Assembly: GCA_030611945.1 (NCBI GenBank)
Contig: JAUWOV010000041.1
Coordinates: 1 to 16,088 of the forward strand
DNA: 16,088 nucleotides
From: a bacterium
Lineage (GTDB): Bacteria > JAHJDO01
Direction: 5' to 3'
The position numbers and the translations under genes are program-made. Shown piece by piece: positions 14,061 through 16,088 of this stretch (position 1 is the first letter of the stretch; each line of letters begins with the position of its first letter). Under the pieces are notes generated by a model that saw only the letters and a list, made by a program, of their open reading frames with translations, ran no database searches and was not told where the DNA came from.

Positions 14061-14335
14061 GTGTAAACCTTTTGTTGCCGGTTTAAGTTATTTAAACGAT
14101 AATCTATCGTCCTTACCGACTCATCTCCAATGGCTTTCCTCTATTCTAACTCCTAACAACACCTCCTATAACCTGCCAAAAAAGTCTGCAAAAGACAACC
14201 CTTTATAAATCTGGTTTACTTACGCACTCCCGTATAGGTTATAACAGCAACTTGCAACTGTTTTAACCAAGTGAAAACTTATACTTTTCACTAGAAAAGT
14301 AAACTTTTAGGGGGTGTAAAATGGGAAACTTCCAA
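14012..14335. repeat. 49-bp perfect inverted repeat around a 226-bp loop
   Basis: Arms 14012-14060 and 14287-14335 are exact complements. Each contains the small palindrome AAAAGT-AA-ACTTTT (right arm 14295-14308), then AGGGGGTG and the ATG. The arms are the upstream regions of the two recombinase copies and could be recombinase binding sites or operators. In single strand the pair would form a large cruciform. Confidence 0.8.
14061..14286. other. Non-coding spacer between the inverted recombinase copies
   Basis: No reading frame of interest. It holds a small hairpin CGATA-ATC-TATCG (about 14097-14109) and a partly symmetric AACAGCAACTTGCAACTGTT (about 14243-14262). Several GTTATAAC-like steps recall recombination core sites but do not make a recognisable attC. 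Confidence 0.35.
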
Positions 14336-14947
14336 TGGACATTGCATGAGGGTAAATTTCTTACTACAAAGGAAATCCGAAAGTTAAGGGAAGTGTTAAC
14401 CAAAAGAAAAGAAATTGCAGAAGGAAAAGGGAACAGGGTGGCAATAAGAGATTGGTTCATAATTGATCTGGCATTATCAACTGGTTTGAGAGTACAGGAG
14501 ATATCTGATTTAAAATGCGGCGATGTATCAGTGAATGATAGTCTTTGCTATTTGGTTGTGAATAATGGCAAAGGCCATAAAAAGAGAGTAGTTCGTTTTA
14601 ATGAAGATTTCAAAAAACACTTTCTTGATTATCTGGAATGGAAGCAAAAAATTGGAGAAGGGATAAGTCCTGAAGATCCGTTAATGGTTTCTAGTAATAC
14701 ACAGGATCATTTAACAAAGATGGCATTACAGCAGGTATTCTACAGATCTGCGAAAAGAGCGGGAATACAAGGTCATAGCATTCACCATCTAAGACATACC
14801 TACGCGAGCCATCTCTATAAAGCAAGTGGGTTTAATCTAAGGCTGGTGCAGAAACAACTTGGCCATAGCTCAATAAAAACTACAGAGGTTTATGCTGATG
14901 TTTTTAATGAAGACATGGAAAAGGCTTTGGAGCGGTTATATATGTAG
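14321..14947 (+). CDS. Minimal tyrosine recombinase (integrase catalytic domain only)
   Basis: A 208-aa member of the phage-integrase/Xer superfamily, which cuts and rejoins DNA through a 3'-phosphotyrosine. The full active site is visible: Arg57 (STGLRVQEI), Lys84 (GKGHKKR), His155-x-x-Arg158 (HHLRHT), His182 (LGHSSIKTTEVYADV) and Tyr191. The N-terminal core-binding (SAM-like) domain of about 100 aa found in XerC/D and integrases is absent; only a short WTLHEGKFLTTKEIRKLR lead-in is present. So it is a catalytic-domain-only form. It starts within the right arm of a 49-bp inverted repeat, and the homologous unit runs about 14287-14967. The intact active site suggests it is functional. Confidence 0.9.
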   Translation: MGNFQWTLHEGKFLTTKEIRKLREVLTKRKEIAEGKGNRVAIRDWFIIDLALSTGLRVQEISDLKCGDVSVNDSLCYLVVNNGKGHKKRVVRFNEDFKKHFLDYLEWKQKIGEGISPEDPLMVSSNTQDHLTKMALQQVFYRSAKRAGIQGHSIHHLRHTYASHLYKASGFNLRLVQKQLGHSSIKTTEVYADVFNEDMEKALERLYM

Positions 14948-14989
14948 TGAAGTAGCCGAAACTTCTTATATGACCGCCGGAGAAAAACA

Positions 14990-15006
14990 AGGGATTTAAT
15001 ATCCCT
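14990..15006 (+). promoter_or_regulatory. Hairpin ahead of the receiver gene
   Basis: AGGGAT-TTAAT-ATCCCT, immediately before the AGAGAGGTG ribosome site. It has no T tract, so it is not a standard terminator. It could mask the ribosome site or be the end of the recombinase unit. Confidence 0.35.
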
Positions 15007-15020
15007 AGAGAGGTGTTGGT

Positions 15021-15446
15021 ATGGAAGGTAGAAAAAATGCCCAGCAGAATCCGCAATCAGTCGTAGCAAGCGGGAAAAAGAGAATACTCTATATTGACGA
15101 TGAGAAGGATTTCTTGTTACTTACTAAAATCAGGCTGGAAGAAAGTGGAGAGTTTGTAGTCATTACCACTACTGATGCTGAAGAAGGTATGGAATTAGCC
15201 AAAAAACACAAGCCGGATCTAATTCTCATGGATGTCATAATGCCAGGACTGGGGGGCGGTCGAGCAGCAGAGATTTTGTTTAGCGACGTACAAACCAAGA
15301 GTATTCCCATCCTATTTTATTCTGCTTTGGTTGATGATATCAGCACAGAAAATGAGAGATTGCAAAAGATAGGCGGGCGGGATTTTGTCCCCAAAACCGC
15401 AGGCTACAAGGAACTTATAAGGCGTATCAAGAAAGTCTTGTATTAG
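15021..15446 (+). CDS. Orphan response-regulator receiver domain
   Basis: A 141-aa single-domain receiver. After a basic N-terminal tail of about 20 residues come the acidic pocket (ILYIDDE), the phosphorylatable aspartate in LILMDVIMPGLGG, the switch Ser in LFYSALV and the invariant Lys in VPKTA. No output domain is attached and no histidine kinase is in the window, so it needs a partner from elsewhere or passes phosphate on. The next gene encodes a Fis-type DNA-binding domain, which could act as a separate output. A GAGGTG ribosome site precedes the ATG. Confidence 0.92.
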   Translation: MEGRKNAQQNPQSVVASGKKRILYIDDEKDFLLLTKIRLEESGEFVVITTTDAEEGMELAKKHKPDLILMDVIMPGLGGGRAAEILFSDVQTKSIPILFYSALVDDISTENERLQKIGGRDFVPKTAGYKELIRRIKKVLY

Positions 15447-15520
15447 AAATGTGTGGGGATTGTCACAGGCAGTACTGAAAGAAGGAATTTGATGAGCAAG
15501 AGGAAAGGTTATTTGCTGAA

Positions 15521-15916
15521 ATGAAATGTCCTGTTTGTAAAACAAAAATGAAAATAGAAATTAGTGATAAATCAGATGCGACTCTTTGGTATCTTTGTGA
15601 TTGCTGGTATTGTAAATTAATTCATCATCCTGTTAGAAATCTTTTAAATTGGTTAGATAAAAATTGGCATAAGCGACATAAGGAGATAATTAGAGATAAT
15701 ATCTCAAAAACAAAGCAACCTAATAAACCTAATATAGGGGTTCTATGTCTAGAACCCCATATAGATGTAGATACATTTTCTTTAGAAGAAGTAGAAAGGG
15801 GAACTATCTCTAAAGTTCTATCTTTAACTAAAGGTAATTTTTCAGAAGCAGCTAAAAAACTTAAAATTGGCAGGACAACCTTATATCGGAAAGCTAAAAA
15901 ATATAAAATAATATAA
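15521..15916 (+). CDS. Zinc-ribbon protein with C-terminal Fis-type HTH
   Basis: 131 aa. The N-terminus has CPVC (3-6) and a CDCWYC cluster (26-31), forming a zinc ribbon. The C-terminal 40 or so residues (LEEVERGTISKVLSLTKGNFSEAAKKLKIGRTTLYRKAKKY) are a Fis/NtrC-type HTH_8, normally the last domain of sigma-54 activators. The AAA+ ATPase domain of such activators is absent. The linker, around residues 68-82, is encoded by a palindromic stretch (15735-15760). The frame is open upstream (reads EFDEQEERLFAE) without a usable start codon. It follows an orphan receiver gene and may be its DNA-binding partner. Regulatory target unknown. Confidence 0.75.
   Translation: MKCPVCKTKMKIEISDKSDATLWYLCDCWYCKLIHHPVRNLLNWLDKNWHKRHKEIIRDNISKTKQPNKPNIGVLCLEPHIDVDTFSLEEVERGTISKVLSLTKGNFSEAAKKLKIGRTTLYRKAKKYKII
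15732..15762. repeat. Palindromic element inside the zinc-ribbon/Fis gene
   Basis: Perfect arms GGGGTTCTA (15737-15745) and TAGAACCCC (15750-15758) with a 4-nt loop; flanking ATAT sequences extend the pairing after a one-base bulge. It is translated in frame (GVLCLEPHI) exactly between the zinc ribbon and the HTH. Confidence 0.7.
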
Positions 15917-15992
15917 TGTTTATTAATTTTTTCTCCATACACATACCATACACCCAAAAACCTAGATAGAAGCCTAAAAAAAGGTAGAAAGA

Positions 15993-16042
15993 AGCAGGCT
16001 CTGCTGGTATAATAGCAAAAACAGAGCATCACCCAATGGGTG
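15993..16042 (+). promoter_or_regulatory. Promoter with operator-like hairpins before the terminal gene
   Basis: A perfect TATAAT (16008-16013) is preceded by an inverted repeat AGCAG-GCT-CTGCT (15993-16005) where the -35/-10 spacer would be; no -35 consensus is visible. The transcribed leader holds a second hairpin, TCACCC-AAT-GGGTGA (16029-16043), just before the ribosome site. Suggestive of regulated expression. Confidence 0.4.
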
Positions 16043-16058
16043 AAAAACGGAGATAAAG

Positions 16059-16088
16059 ATGCTATTAACAAAAAAGATGTCACAAGTC
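16059..16088 (+). CDS. Start of a gene cut by the window edge
   Basis: ATG with GGAG 6 nt upstream; ten codons visible (MLLTKKMSQV). The promoter and leader hairpin upstream support a real gene. Too short to identify. Confidence 0.4.
   Translation, partial: MLLTKKMSQV

Noticed and set aside
14061-14286. Possible integron attI/attC site
   Set aside because: GTTATAAC-like steps are present, but no ordered R''-L''-L'-R' structure, and the recombinase lacks integron-integrase features.
15625-16083. Long minus-strand frame with hydrophobic start
   Set aside because: Antisense to the zinc-ribbon/Fis gene, no ribosome site, no recognisable family; a shadow frame.

Overview
This is an AT-rich bacterial window, probably from an uncultivated Gram-negative-type lineage of the kind recovered in metagenomes. 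I lean weakly towards an Omnitrophota-like candidate phylum: a MacB exporter, an exported cyclophilin, a Ser/Thr kinase fused to PilZ, a REP-associated transposase and many decayed genes. No rRNA, tRNA or CRISPR array is visible, so the taxonomy is inference only.

Layout. Positions 1-4244 are a housekeeping block: the 3' part of a MacB-type ABC exporter (+), a convergent tRNA-dihydrouridine synthase (-), and, divergent from it, an rlmB / DUF5661 / cyclophilin operon (+). The 46-bp dus-rlmB gap holds back-to-back TATAAT boxes so close to both start codons that both mRNAs look leaderless.

Positions 4245-10940 are accessory DNA. A RAYT transposase that has lost its HUH motif and carries a REP-like palindrome overlaps the first 12 codons of a beheaded miaB. 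An AbiE-like type IV toxin-antitoxin pair (-) follows. On the other side of that pair lies a second truncated gene start, downstream of a DUF6155 gene (-). Next comes a TOTE-type primase/SF2-helicase gene (+) with a coupled 77-aa basic protein and decayed remnants.

Positions 10940-13905 (-) form a signalling operon: a YHS mini-protein, a kinase-PilZ fusion, an excisionase-type HTH, a zinc ribbon, a one-TM protein, a PTS EIIA protein and a pseudogenised stand-alone PilZ gene. The PilZ sequence and the YHS tail each occur twice, in the same order, which points to an old tandem duplication whose middle parts diverged.

Positions 13906-15006 carry a minimal tyrosine recombinase and, facing it, an internally deleted MITE-like copy of the same unit. 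Positions 15021-15916 encode an orphan receiver domain and a zinc-ribbon/Fis-HTH protein. The window ends at a promoter and the start of another gene.

The strongest novel signals are: palindromic elements inside three coding sequences (macB linker, RAYT, zinc-ribbon/Fis) that keep the frame open; the AbiE-like cassette bounded on both sides by truncated genes; the YHS...PilZ duplication that produced a kinase-PilZ fusion; and the inverted full-length/deleted recombinase pair.
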